Origin: an uncultured Aquimarina sp.
GTDB taxonomy: Bacteria > Bacteroidota > Bacteroidia > Flavobacteriales > Flavobacteriaceae
Assembly: GCA_947489195.1 (NCBI GenBank)
Contig: CANLCT010000031.1
Coordinates: 1-53,083, forward strand
Reading direction: 5' to 3'
DNA: 53,083 bases
How positions within the stretch are numbered: position 1 is the first letter of the stretch; each line of letters opens with the position of its first letter. A program made the translations under genes and the position numbers. Below, one piece after another: positions 24,848-33,316 of this stretch. A model generated the notes under the pieces. The model saw only the letters and a list, made by a program, of their open reading frames with translations. It did not search any database and was not told where the DNA came from.

Positions 24848-27800
24848 TTATTCTTTTACAATTTTATATACTTGAGATTTTCCTTCAATAAAAAGCTGTA
24901 CAAAATATACACCTGAACCCAAGCTTGACATTGTAATCTCTTTATCATAACTTGTTTTCTCAACAATAGTTTTACCTTCTAAATCAAGAATTGAATATTC
25001 AAAATCTTTAGGCGATTCTATCGTCAACACATCACCAACTACTGGATTAGGGTATAATTTAATTTGATTTGCTAATTCTGCATCAAATTCAGGATTACTT
25101 AATGCTGGATCATTATCTAATATTAAGTAAAAAGACTCAATATTAACAGTTCCAGTACCTGTAGTTCCACCTAAAGCAATAGCTAGATCTTGCAAATTAC
25201 CTCCAAACTCTATGCCTGGAATACTTACTATTTGATACTTATCTAAACCACCTGTATTTGGAATAATTTTTGTTTCTAAAGTAGTTGTTCCTGCATCACG
25301 TTGTAACACAAATAAATGACCTGCTGATGCTGAAGAAACTACGATTTGAACAGTATATGTTCCTGTTTGTCTAATAAATCCATTGGCATGAACTACAACA
25401 GATTCTCCCGCTTTAAAGCCTGTTAAAATCCCTTCTCCATCAAATGTATCTACACTTAAACCTGGAGATATAAAATCAATTCTTGATTTTGTTGAAGCAT
25501 CTAATTGTGTTGGTGCTTCTACTTCAAATTTTATACCCGCTCCATTTGGAACTAATGCACTATCAACTGGTCCTGTTTCAATTACTTCTGCTGGCTCACA
25601 TGTTCCAAAACCTGTATTCCAATTTTCAACTAAACATCTTACAAATTCTCCAGAAATTGTTAACTCATCATTTAACAATCCATCAATACTTTTGTTTCCT
25701 TGAATTACTGAAGCTCCTTCAAATTTATCTGATATTGCCCAGTTAGCATGACTAATATTGTTCTCTTTCATAAATTCCATCCACTTCTGTGTCTCTTCAC
25801 CATCGACAGCTCCATCTCCACTTGCTTCTACAGTACCCCATTCTGTTACAAATAATGCAATCCCTTTATCAAGGGCACTTTTTGCAGCACTACGTAAAGC
25901 GATGTGCTCTGGCTGACCTGCATAAAAATGTAATGTATACGCCACATTTAATGTTTGAGATGCACTAAAGCCTAAATCTGCTTTTGTAATTGGATCATCG
26001 GCAGCTGCCCCAACTCCTTGTGAAAACCCTGGTGTACCTACAATAATTATATTATCAGGGTCAATTGCTCTAATTGCTTTAATTACATCAATAGCATATG
26101 GCTTAATAATTTGTGTCCATGTTTCTGTAAATTGACCAAATGCAGCTCCATCAATATTATTTGCTCTGTTATCCGCTAAACCAATTGGTTCATTAAAAAT
26201 TTCATATATAATATGATCATTATTTCCGTATGTAGTTGCTATTTCAGTAAAAAATTCTATAGCTTGATCTTTATAAAAATGTGCAAAATGTGAATGAAAA
26301 TCAACAATTACGTAAATATCATTTTCTATTGCTGCATCAATAATTGTTTTCACCTTAGCTAACTCACCTGCTGGATTATTGAAATAACCACGTCCACTAG
26401 GGTTTACTACCCTTGCCTGTGGAAATCTAGCACTTGTTGGCGGAATACCTCCATCACCATCTGCCTCTTCAACAGCCATAGCTGCTCTAATTACCCCAGA
26501 TTTCCAGTTTTGAGCTAAATGATCTACAACTTCTTTTGTATAAAATTTACCTCCAACAGTTTGGAAACCACTCCAAAACATACTGTTACCAGCAACACTG
26601 AAAGGCACTCCGTTTTTATTTTCAATTTGATTTCCATCTACCATCATTAGACCATTATCACTTACAACACCTGCTCCACTTGATGGCGTACTAGGAGTTG
26701 TTGGTGTTGTCGGGGTAGTAGGTGTTGTCGGAGTAGTAGGTGTCGTTGGTGTACTCCCTAAATTTGGGTCACTGTCCAATGTTAAGTAAAAAGACTCAAT
26801 ATTAACAGTTCCAGTACCTGTAGTTCCACCTAAAGCAATAGCAAGATCTTGTAATTCTCCTCCAAACTCAATGCCTGGTATACTTACTATTTGATACTTA
26901 TCTAAACCACCTGTATTTGGAATAACTTTTGTTGCCAAAGTTGTCATTCCTGCATCACGTTGCAACACAAATAAATGACCTGCTGATGCTGAAGAAACTA
27001 CGATTTGAGCAGTATATGTACCCACTTGTGTAATAAATCCATTGGCATGAACTACAACAGACTCTCCTGCTTTAAAGCCTGTTAAAATCCCTTCTCCATC
27101 AAATGTATCTACACTTAAACTTGGAGATATAAAATCAATTCTTGATTTTGTTGAAGCATCTAATTGTGTTGGTGCTTCTACTTCAAATTTTGTACCTACT
27201 CCATTTGGAACTAATGCACTATCTACTGGTCCTGTTTCAATTACTTCCTCTGGCTCACATGCTCCAAAACCTGTATTCCAGTTTTCTACTAAACATCTTA
27301 CAAATTCTCCTGAAATTGTTAACTCATCATTTAACAATCCATCAATACTTTTGTTTCCTTGAATTACTGAAGCTCCTTCAAATTTATCTGATATTGACCA
27401 ATTGGCATGGCTAATATTGTTCTCTTTCATAAATTCCATCCACTTCTGTGTCTCTTCACCATCGACAGCTCCATCTCCACTTGCTTCTACAGTACCCCAT
27501 TCTGTTACAAATAATGCAATCCCTTTATCAAGGGCGCTTTTTGCAGCACTACGTAAAGCGATGTGCTCTGGCTGACCTGCATAAAAATGTAATGTATACG
27601 CCACATTTAATGTTTGAGATGCACTAAAGCCTAAATCTGCTTTTGTAATTGGATCATCGGCAGCTGCTCCAACTCCTTGTGAAAACCCTGGTGTACCTAC
27701 AATAATTATATTATCAGGATCAATTGCTCTAATTGCCTTAATTACATCAATAGCATATGGCTTAATAATTTGTGTCCATGTTTCTGTAAACTGACCAAAT

Positions 27801-28393
27801 GCAGCTCCATCAATATTATTTGCTCTGTTTTCCGCTAAACCAATTGGTTCATTAAAAATTTCATATATAATATGATCATTATTTCCGTATGTAGTTGCTA
27901 TTTCAGTAAAAAATTCTATAGCTTGATCTTTATAAAAATGTGCAAAATGTGAATGAAAATCAACAATTACGTAAATATCATTTTCTATTGCTGCATCAAT
28001 AATTGTTTTCACCTTAGCTAACTCACCTGCTGGATTATTGAAATAACCACGCCCACTAGGGTTTACTACTCTGGCGCCTGGAAATCTAGCATTTGTTGGT
28101 GGAATACCTCCATCACCATCTGCCTCTTCAACAGCCATAGCTGCTCTAATTACCCCAGATTTCCAATTTTGAGCTAAATGATCTACAACTTCTTTTGTAT
28201 AAAATTTACCTCCAACAGTTTGGAAACCACTCCAAAACATACTGTTACCGGCAACACTGAAAGGCACTCCGTTTTTATTTTCAATTTGATTTCCATCTAC
28301 TTGCATTCTTCCATTAGTAGTAACAACGCCTTGAGCTAATGCTATTGAAGATGCAATAAGAGCTGAAAAAAGGGTAATTATTCTTTTTTTCAT
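24848..28393 (-). CDS. Secreted GH5 endoglucanase with tandem duplicated catalytic and accessory domains, T9SS cargo
   Basis: An 1181-residue protein: signal peptide (1-21), GH5 catalytic domain A (about 22-375), accessory beta domain A (about 395-543), a Pro-Thr linker built of repeated TPT (544-570), GH5 domain B (about 573-925), accessory domain B (945-1095) and a C-terminal T9SS type A sorting domain (about 1103-1181, SLGSGVYFVQLF, KIVKE). Both GH5 copies keep the acid/base Glu (IYEIFNEP, near 181 and 734) and the nucleophile Glu (FVTEWGT, near 299 and 852), so both should be active. The accessory domains resemble carbohydrate-binding modules. The copies are almost identical in the catalytic parts and differ more in the accessory parts. 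The likely substrate is cellulose or another beta-1,4-glucan outside the cell. Confidence 0.92.
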   Translation of the reverse strand: MKKRIITLFSALIASSIALAQGVVTTNGRMQVDGNQIENKNGVPFSVAGNSMFWSGFQTVGGKFYTKEVVDHLAQNWKSGVIRAAMAVEEADGDGGIPPTNARFPGARVVNPSGRGYFNNPAGELAKVKTIIDAAIENDIYVIVDFHSHFAHFYKDQAIEFFTEIATTYGNNDHIIYEIFNEPIGLAENRANNIDGAAFGQFTETWTQIIKPYAIDVIKAIRAIDPDNIIIVGTPGFSQGVGAAADDPITKADLGFSASQTLNVAYTLHFYAGQPEHIALRSAAKSALDKGIALFVTEWGTVEASGDGAVDGEETQKWMEFMKENNISHANWSISDKFEGASVIQGNKSIDGLLNDELTISGEFVRCLVENWNTGFGACEPEEVIETGPVDSALVPNGVGTKFEVEAPTQLDASTKSRIDFISPSLSVDTFDGEGILTGFKAGESVVVHANGFITQVGTYTAQIVVSSASAGHLFVLQRDAGMTTLATKVIPNTGGLDKYQIVSIPGIEFGGELQDLAIALGGTTGTGTVNIESFYLTLDSDPNLGSTPTTPTTPTTPTTPTTPTTPSTPSSGAGVVSDNGLMMVDGNQIENKNGVPFSVAGNSMFWSGFQTVGGKFYTKEVVDHLAQNWKSGVIRAAMAVEEADGDGGIPPTSARFPQARVVNPSGRGYFNNPAGELAKVKTIIDAAIENDIYVIVDFHSHFAHFYKDQAIEFFTEIATTYGNNDHIIYEIFNEPIGLADNRANNIDGAAFGQFTETWTQIIKPYAIDVIKAIRAIDPDNIIIVGTPGFSQGVGAAADDPITKADLGFSASQTLNVAYTLHFYAGQPEHIALRSAAKSALDKGIALFVTEWGTVEASGDGAVDGEETQKWMEFMKENNISHANWAISDKFEGASVIQGNKSIDGLLNDELTISGEFVRCLVENWNTGFGTCEPAEVIETGPVDSALVPNGAGIKFEVEAPTQLDASTKSRIDFISPGLSVDTFDGEGILTGFKAGESVVVHANGFIRQTGTYTVQIVVSSASAGHLFVLQRDAGTTTLETKIIPNTGGLDKYQIVSIPGIEFGGNLQDLAIALGGTTGTGTVNIESFYLILDNDPALSNPEFDAELANQIKLYPNPVVGDVLTIESPKDFEYSILDLEGKTIVEKTSYDKEITMSSLGSGVYFVQLFIEGKSQVYKIVKE
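25096..26672 (-). repeat. Copy B of the GH5 internal duplication
   Basis: Encodes the second GH5 plus accessory module. It shares long exact DNA stretches with 26765-28330, for example around the nucleophile region (25780-25920 versus 27450-27590), with a few scattered substitutions. The ends are approximate. Confidence 0.85.
26684..26760 (-). repeat. Pro-Thr linker coded by a short tandem repeat
   Basis: Nine-base units encoding Thr-Pro-Thr repeat across this stretch and join the two duplicated modules. This is a flexible, extracellular-type linker. Confidence 0.8.
26765..28330 (-). repeat. Copy A of the GH5 internal duplication
   Basis: Encodes the first GH5 plus accessory module, directly after the signal peptide. 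It is collinear with 25096-26672. The boundaries are approximate. Confidence 0.85.
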
Positions 28394-28468
28394 AAGTTAA
28401 AAATTGTGTAAACTAAATTATATTATTGTGCTTGCATAACGTAAGATCACGCTTAAAATTTTACACAT

Positions 28469-28482
28469 ATATGTAAGAAAAA
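28469..28482 (-). promoter_or_regulatory. Inverted copy of the 14-base motif upstream of GH5
   Basis: The plus strand reads ATATGTAAGAAAAA, the exact reverse complement of 28581-28594. It is 76 bp upstream of the GH5 start codon. Confidence 0.35.
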
Positions 28483-28580
28483 TCAACAAATTAAGATGTT
28501 TTATTAAAAAAAAATAAGTAAAAAAAGCCTCATTATTAATTTCAACTTTTATACCTACCCTTCAACCGTTTAATATTATT

Positions 28581-28594
28581 TTTTTCTTACATAT
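28581..28594 (-). promoter_or_regulatory. 14-base motif upstream of GH5
   Basis: The plus strand reads TTTTTCTTACATAT, identical to 3174-3187 upstream of another T9SS-cargo gene and in the same orientation relative to the gene. The function is inferred from repetition only. Confidence 0.35.
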
Positions 28595-28950
28595 GACTTA
28601 AAATAACACATTAACCAGCTCTTAAATTCACTAACAAAAATACAAACAACTACAAATCAATTGTTTTAACATAAAAAAAACCTAATTACACTGATAAAAA
28701 ACAATTTAAATCGATATTCAACCAGCTAGAAGTGTCTGTTTAGAATAAAAAACATTTAGTTAATTATTAAATATTTAGCAAAAGTTACAATAAGATGATA
28801 TCAAAAAATTTCACTAAAAATTCCTCTTCTATTTACTTATCAGCTTGTTGTTTAAAAACAACTATAATTTTCTGTGTGTACTAATGCAATTTGAATGTTT
28901 CGATTCCAAATAACATTCAAATACAATACTATGTTTTGACGAGACACTAT

Positions 28951-28992
28951 AAAAAAATGATCATCTATAAATTTATAGATGATCATTTTTTT
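28951..28992 (-). terminator. Terminator after rny
   Basis: A long perfect palindrome, with AAAATGATCATCTATAA mirrored by TTATAGATGATCATTTT and flanked by A7/T7, 28 bp past the rny stop. Its symmetry allows action in both directions. Confidence 0.85.
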
Positions 28993-29019
28993 ATTTAACA
29001 AATAAAAGTATATTAGAAC

Positions 29020-30582
29020 TTATTTAGCAATATTAACCGCTCTAGTTTCTCTAATTACAGTAATTTTAACTTGACCTGGATAAGTCATGTCTGTTTGAAT
29101 TTTTTGAGAAATTTCAAAGGATAATGCTGCTGCTTTTTCATCACTCACTTTTTCGCTTTCAACAATAACACGTAATTCACGTCCAGCTTGAATTGCATAA
29201 GCTTTCTTTACTCCTTGAAATCCAAATGCAATGGCTTCTAAATCTTTCAAACGTTGAATATATGAATCTAACACTTGTCTTCGCGCTCCTGGTCTTGCTC
29301 CACTAATCGCATCACAAACCTGAATAATTGGTGATAATAACGAGGTCATTTCAACTTCATCATGGTGTGCTCCAATAGCATTACAAACCTCTGGTTTTTC
29401 TCCATATTTTTCAGCCCACTGCATTCCTAAAATAGCATGTGGAACTTCTGTTTCTGTTTCAGGTACTTTTCCTATATCGTGTAACAAACCGGCTCTTTTA
29501 GCTAATTTTGGATTTAATCCAAGTTCTGAAGCCATTACACCACACAACTTAGCAACTTCTCTAGAGTGTTGCAATAAATTTTGACCATATGACGAACGGT
29601 ATTTCATTCGTCCAACAGTTTTAATCAATTCCGGATGCAATCCATGAATACCCAAATCAATAACGGTCCTTTTTCCTACTTCAGCTATTTCTTCATCAAT
29701 TTGCTTGCGTGTTTTTCGAACCACCTCTTCAATACGAGCTGGGTGGATACGTCCATCTGTAACCAATTTATGAAGTGATAAACGCGCTACTTCTCTTCGA
29801 ACAGAATCAAAACAAGATAGTATAATTGCTTCAGGAGTATCATCAACAATAATTTCAACTCCAGTAGCTGCTTCTATTGCTCTAATGTTACGTCCTTCTC
29901 TACCAATAATACGGCCTTTAACATCATCATTTTCTATGTTAAAAACTGAGACACAATTTTCAACAGCTTCTTCTGTTCCAATACGCTGAATCGTATTTAT
30001 AACAACTTTTTTAGCTTCTTGCTGTGCTGTTAGCTTTGCCTCTTCAATAGTATCTTGAATAAAAGACATTGCATCAGCTTTAGCTTTATCTTTCAATGAT
30101 TCTACTAATTGCTCTTTAGCTTCATCTGCAGAAAGATTAGAAATTGTTTCTAATTCCTTTACTTTTTTATCTAAAATCTCGGCCAATTTTTCTTCTTTAA
30201 CAGTAAGTTTTTCTTTTAACTCATTGTTAATTTTAAGTTTTGACTCTAAAGATTGATTTAGCTTTTTATTTTTTGAAAGCTCACTTGAAACTTGAGATTC
30301 TTTATCTCTTGTTCGCTTTTCTGATTCTGCCATTTTTTTATCTCTCGATAAAATCACCTTTTCATGTTCAGCTTTAAGCTCAATAAATTTCTCTTTAGCT
30401 TGTAAAATTTTATCCTTTTTTAAGGATTCTGCTTCTATTTTAGCTTCTTTAAGCATCGACTTTACTGTCTTTTCTGCTTCAGCTATTTTGCTTGCACCTT
30501 TCTTTTTTTCCAGAATTTTTGAAATCACAAATCCTAGTACAACGCCTACAACTAATGCAGGTACGAGTATAATTAAATCCAT
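29020..30582 (-). CDS. rny: Ribonuclease Y
   Basis: A 520-residue membrane-anchored endoribonuclease that initiates mRNA decay. It has an N-terminal TM (residues about 4-22), then a long coiled coil (30-190, rich in Lys/Glu). The KH domain has [31 protein letters not shown] (around 220-255). The HD domain has AGLLHDIGK (catalytic His-Asp near 368-370) and IGAHHDEVE. Length and order match the family. It is the last gene of the minus-strand group with zapA and the 6S RNA, and a strong palindromic terminator follows. Confidence 0.97.
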   Translation of the reverse strand: MDLIILVPALVVGVVLGFVISKILEKKKGASKIAEAEKTVKSMLKEAKIEAESLKKDKILQAKEKFIELKAEHEKVILSRDKKMAESEKRTRDKESQVSSELSKNKKLNQSLESKLKINNELKEKLTVKEEKLAEILDKKVKELETISNLSADEAKEQLVESLKDKAKADAMSFIQDTIEEAKLTAQQEAKKVVINTIQRIGTEEAVENCVSVFNIENDDVKGRIIGREGRNIRAIEAATGVEIIVDDTPEAIILSCFDSVRREVARLSLHKLVTDGRIHPARIEEVVRKTRKQIDEEIAEVGKRTVIDLGIHGLHPELIKTVGRMKYRSSYGQNLLQHSREVAKLCGVMASELGLNPKLAKRAGLLHDIGKVPETETEVPHAILGMQWAEKYGEKPEVCNAIGAHHDEVEMTSLLSPIIQVCDAISGARPGARRQVLDSYIQRLKDLEAIAFGFQGVKKAYAIQAGRELRVIVESEKVSDEKAAALSFEISQKIQTDMTYPGQVKITVIRETRAVNIAK

Positions 30583-30602
30583 AGTTTAGTTAAATGTATA
30601 TA

Positions 30603-30770
30603 TAAAAAAAGCCTGCATTAGTTTGGTTTTGTATAAACTCTGTAAAAACAGGTTTAGGGCTAACTGGTTGCTCGAAAATCCATTCAAGATGGCACGCTCT
30701 TACAACACAAAACTCACCCTTTTCAAATAAATTCTTGTTGAGTTTATCAAAAAAGTACTAATACAGGCAG
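30603..30770 (-). ncRNA. ssrS: 6S RNA (6S-Flavo type)
   Basis: Between zapA and rny the minus strand folds into a long, interrupted hairpin. The closing stem pairs 30757-30768 (ACTAATACAGGC on the plus strand) with 30611-30622 (GCCTGCATTAGT), with one mismatch. An inner stem pairs 30740-30747 with 30633-30640 (GAGTTTAT/ATAAACTC), enclosing a large central region. The minus-strand 3' end runs directly into a U7 tract, so the closing stem also works as a terminator. 6S RNA mimics an open promoter and binds RNA polymerase holoenzyme. The zapA-ssrS neighbourhood is conserved in many bacteria. I assign the family from structure and position, not from a covariance search. Confidence 0.8.
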
Positions 30771-30782
30771 TAACTTTATTTT

Positions 30783-31082
30783 TTATGAACGTTCCGATAA
30801 TATAACATCAACTTGTTCAATTAAATGCTCTAATCGATTTGTTGTTGTTGCAATATCCTTTTCCTTATTAATTGACTTTTGCTCTGTAAGGGTAGCAAAT
30901 TGTAAGGCACACATGGCTAATACATCTTGTTTATCTCTTACGGCATAATTTTGCTCAAATTGCTTAATCAATTGATTAATTTTTTTTGCAGCAATTCGCA
31001 ACCCCTCTTCTTCTTCTGGCATGGCAGTCATTGGGTAAACCCGATCTGCTATTGACAATTTTATTTTTAGTCTATCCGCCAT
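30783..31082 (-). CDS. zapA: Cell division protein ZapA
   Basis: A small cytoplasmic protein that bundles FtsZ filaments at the division ring. It has the family pattern LKIKLSIADRVYPMTAMPEEEEGLRIAAKKINQLIKQFEQ followed by a helical stretch that forms the coiled-coil dimer (ALQFATLTEQK ... RLEHLIEQVDVIL). I chose the ATG at 31082 (MADRLKIKL, 99 residues) over a longer frame starting at 31112, because homologues begin just before the first strand and the extra residues would overlap the upstream gene. It lies immediately downstream of a coiled-coil gene and upstream of the 6S RNA. Confidence 0.93.
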   Translation of the reverse strand: MADRLKIKLSIADRVYPMTAMPEEEEGLRIAAKKINQLIKQFEQNYAVRDKQDVLAMCALQFATLTEQKSINKEKDIATTTNRLEHLIEQVDVILSERS

Positions 31083-31090
31083 ATACAAAA

Positions 31091-31381
31091 TTACGAAAGT
31101 TGCGCAATACATTGATCTATTTCTTTAACCAATGCATTTATTTTAAGCTTAGTCTCTCTTTTATATTCGTCACTACCTAGTAATGCATTTGCATTTTTAA
31201 GCAAATCATTTTGATGTTTCAAATCAAACAGTTTTTGTTCTAAATTTTCATTATCCGCTTCATATTGCTCTAAGACTAACTGTAACGATTGATTTTTTTT
31301 CTCAAGCGCTATATACTTTTCAAGCAATAGCTTTAATTTACCTTCAAGAGTATCAATCAGTTGTTCAAAACGCTCATTCAT
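31091..31381 (-). CDS. Small coiled-coil protein upstream of zapA (ZapB-like by context)
   Basis: 96 residues, almost entirely predicted coiled coil (LEGKLKLLLEKYIALEKKNQSLQLVLEQYEADNENLEQKLFDLKHQNDLLKNANALLG), soluble, with no signal peptide. The stop is nine bases before the zapA ATG, so the two are co-translated. E. coli ZapB is a short all-coiled-coil partner of ZapA. The size, heptad pattern and adjacency suggest an equivalent role, but I see no direct sequence identity that proves homology. Confidence 0.75.
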   Translation of the reverse strand: MNERFEQLIDTLEGKLKLLLEKYIALEKKNQSLQLVLEQYEADNENLEQKLFDLKHQNDLLKNANALLGSDEYKRETKLKINALVKEIDQCIAQLS

Positions 31382-31583
31382 ACAAAAAATGCATTACTAA
31401 TACATACAAAGTTAACATACCCTAGCTATCTTGCAAGTTCAAATTAAGTTTTTATTAAATCTTTTCCTAATCCATAATAATTTCTATAGTTTCGTTTTGG
31501 TATTTTTTTTGCTACAAAATTATTTTGAGTTATTATAAAGCATTAAACTATAATAATTTTTATCTTATTAGCAACACAATCAG

Positions 31584-33311
31584 ATGATCACAAAAAAAAT
31601 ACATATAAAAAATTTTATGAAATACTTTCTACTACTTTTCTTTTCTTTTTTTTTAACCTTAAATAGTTGGAGCCAAATTGCCGATAATTATTTTACTACT
31701 CCTATAAAAATACCCTTAATTTTATCGGGTACTTTTGGTGAATTACGTAGTAATCATTTCCATTCTGGCCTGGACATAAAAACTCAAGGAACAAAAGGTT
31801 TTGATACTCACTCTATAGCTAAAGGCTATGTTAGTCGTATAAAAATATCTGAAGGAGGCTATGGTAAAGCCATATATATTAAACACCCTAATGGATACAC
31901 CTCAGTATATGCTCATCTTGAAAAGTTTGCGCCTAAAATTCAGTCTTATGTTAAGAAAAAACAGTATACTAAAGAATCATATACTATAGAATTATACCCA
32001 AAAGCAAATGAACTTCCTGTTCTTAAAGATGAAATTGTTGCCTATACTGGTAATAGTGGTGGTAGTGGTGGTCCGCATCTTCATTTTGAAATCAGAGATG
32101 CTCAATCAAGACCTATGAATCCAATGTTATTTGGTATTGACATTGAAGACACCAAAAAACCACTTGTTAAAAGTGTATGGCTATACCCCCTAACGCAAGA
32201 TTCTCATATCAATGGACAATATAAACCATATCGTTTAAAAATTACTACTCAAAAAGATGGCACATTAACTACTTCGGCCGTAAAAGCTTGTGGTGAAATT
32301 GGTATAGGTGTATGCACTTATGATCAACAAAATGATGCTCCAAATAAAAATGGTATTTATAAAATACATACAAAACTAAATGGCACTCCTAATTTTGAAC
32401 TAACAATGAAACGTTTTTCCTTCGCAGAAACACGCTACATTAATAGATTACTTGATTACAGTTATTGGACACAAAACAAAAGTCGTATTACTAAACTTTT
32501 TATTGAAAACAATAATCCATTAAGTATTTACAATAAAGAGTATGGTAATGGTTATATTTCCGTAACCAATGATCTTTCCTATACAGTTAATTTAAGTATT
32601 TCTGATATCAAAGGAAATACAAAATCTATATTTATACCCATTACTGGAGAAGCTTTATCTAGCCCAGATAATATAACTTCAAAAAGTTCTGCCTACTTTG
32701 CTACACCCGAAGAATCTTTTTCATACAAAAATGATTATGTTTCATTTACTATACCAAAAAAAGCAGTTTATGAATCGGTTCCTTTACAAATTATCGATTT
32801 ACCAAACAGCAAAATCCAAATACATGATGACACAGTACCTTTGCATAAATATATGAATCTTTCATTTTCATTAGAAAACCAACTACTACCAAATCAATGT
32901 TATATTGGCACATACACTGATGAAAAAAGGCCTAAATATGTAGGTGCTAAAAAAATAAAAAATCGAATTACTGCCCGAACACGTACCTTTGGAAAATTCG
33001 GGGTTTTTACAGATAGTATTGCTCCTAAAATTAAACCTGTTAATTTTAGTAACAAGAAATGGATATCTAAAAACAATACTCTGAAAATATGGATTGAAGA
33101 CTTACAAACAGGAATAAAAAATTACAAGGCAACTATTAACGGTACTTTTGCGTTAATGGAATACGATTATAAAACAAATTTACTTGTTTACGACTTTGAT
33201 GATGGAATAAGTACCACCGGCGAAAACAACTTAAAGGTATATGTTGAAGATAATGTGGGAAATAATACTATTTTTGAAGCTGTATTTTACAGGAAACAAC
33301 AGACAAACTAA
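31584..33311 (+). CDS. M23 family metallopeptidase (LytM domain), exported
   Basis: A 575-residue protein with a hydrophobic signal segment (MKYFLLLFFSFFLTLNSWSQ). The likely initiator is the ATG at 31617, because the first 11 residues from 31584 are polar. The LytM/peptidase M23 domain lies at about 40-190, with zinc ligands in HFHSGLDIKTQG (around 57-63) and GGPHLHFEIRDA (around 164-170), so it should be able to cleave peptidoglycan cross-bridges in the periplasm. The remaining ~380 residues are beta-rich, with Ig-like segments of unknown role. The TonB receptor gene starts five bases after its stop. This peptidase-receptor pair is recurrent in Flavobacteria. Confidence 0.92.
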   Translation: MITKKIHIKNFMKYFLLLFFSFFLTLNSWSQIADNYFTTPIKIPLILSGTFGELRSNHFHSGLDIKTQGTKGFDTHSIAKGYVSRIKISEGGYGKAIYIKHPNGYTSVYAHLEKFAPKIQSYVKKKQYTKESYTIELYPKANELPVLKDEIVAYTGNSGGSGGPHLHFEIRDAQSRPMNPMLFGIDIEDTKKPLVKSVWLYPLTQDSHINGQYKPYRLKITTQKDGTLTTSAVKACGEIGIGVCTYDQQNDAPNKNGIYKIHTKLNGTPNFELTMKRFSFAETRYINRLLDYSYWTQNKSRITKLFIENNNPLSIYNKEYGNGYISVTNDLSYTVNLSISDIKGNTKSIFIPITGEALSSPDNITSKSSAYFATPEESFSYKNDYVSFTIPKKAVYESVPLQIIDLPNSKIQIHDDTVPLHKYMNLSFSLENQLLPNQCYIGTYTDEKRPKYVGAKKIKNRITARTRTFGKFGVFTDSIAPKIKPVNFSNKKWISKNNTLKIWIEDLQTGIKNYKATINGTFALMEYDYKTNLLVYDFDDGISTTGENNLKVYVEDNVGNNTIFEAVFYRKQQTN

Positions 33312-33316
33312 CGAAT

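Larger units (their letters stand above)
28394..29019. other. 626-bp intergenic region upstream of the GH5 gene
   Basis: No convincing ORF. It contains a perfect 14-base inverted repeat pair (28469-28482 and 28581-28594) whose sequence also occurs at 3174-3187, and the rny terminator at 28951-28992. The rest is AT-rich with no structure I can name. It probably holds the GH5 promoter and control region. Confidence 0.6.

Noticed and set aside
26684..26760. The linker repeat as a CRISPR-like array
   Set aside because: It consists of short in-frame codon repeats with no spacers and no cas genes.
25483..27414. Two Leu-rich plus-strand ORFs (25483-25746 and 27142-27414) opposite the GH5 gene
   Set aside because: They are mirror-frame shadows, duplicated because the GH5 gene itself is duplicated. 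There is no start context or protein-like composition.
25096..28330. The large direct repeat as an insertion sequence or mobile element
   Set aside because: The repeats lie inside one open frame, have no terminal inverted repeats or transposase, and encode complete enzyme modules.
30688..30702. A sigma-54-like promoter (TGGCACG) on the plus strand within the 6S locus
   Set aside because: The -12 GC element is missing, it would point against zapA, and it lies in a structured RNA.
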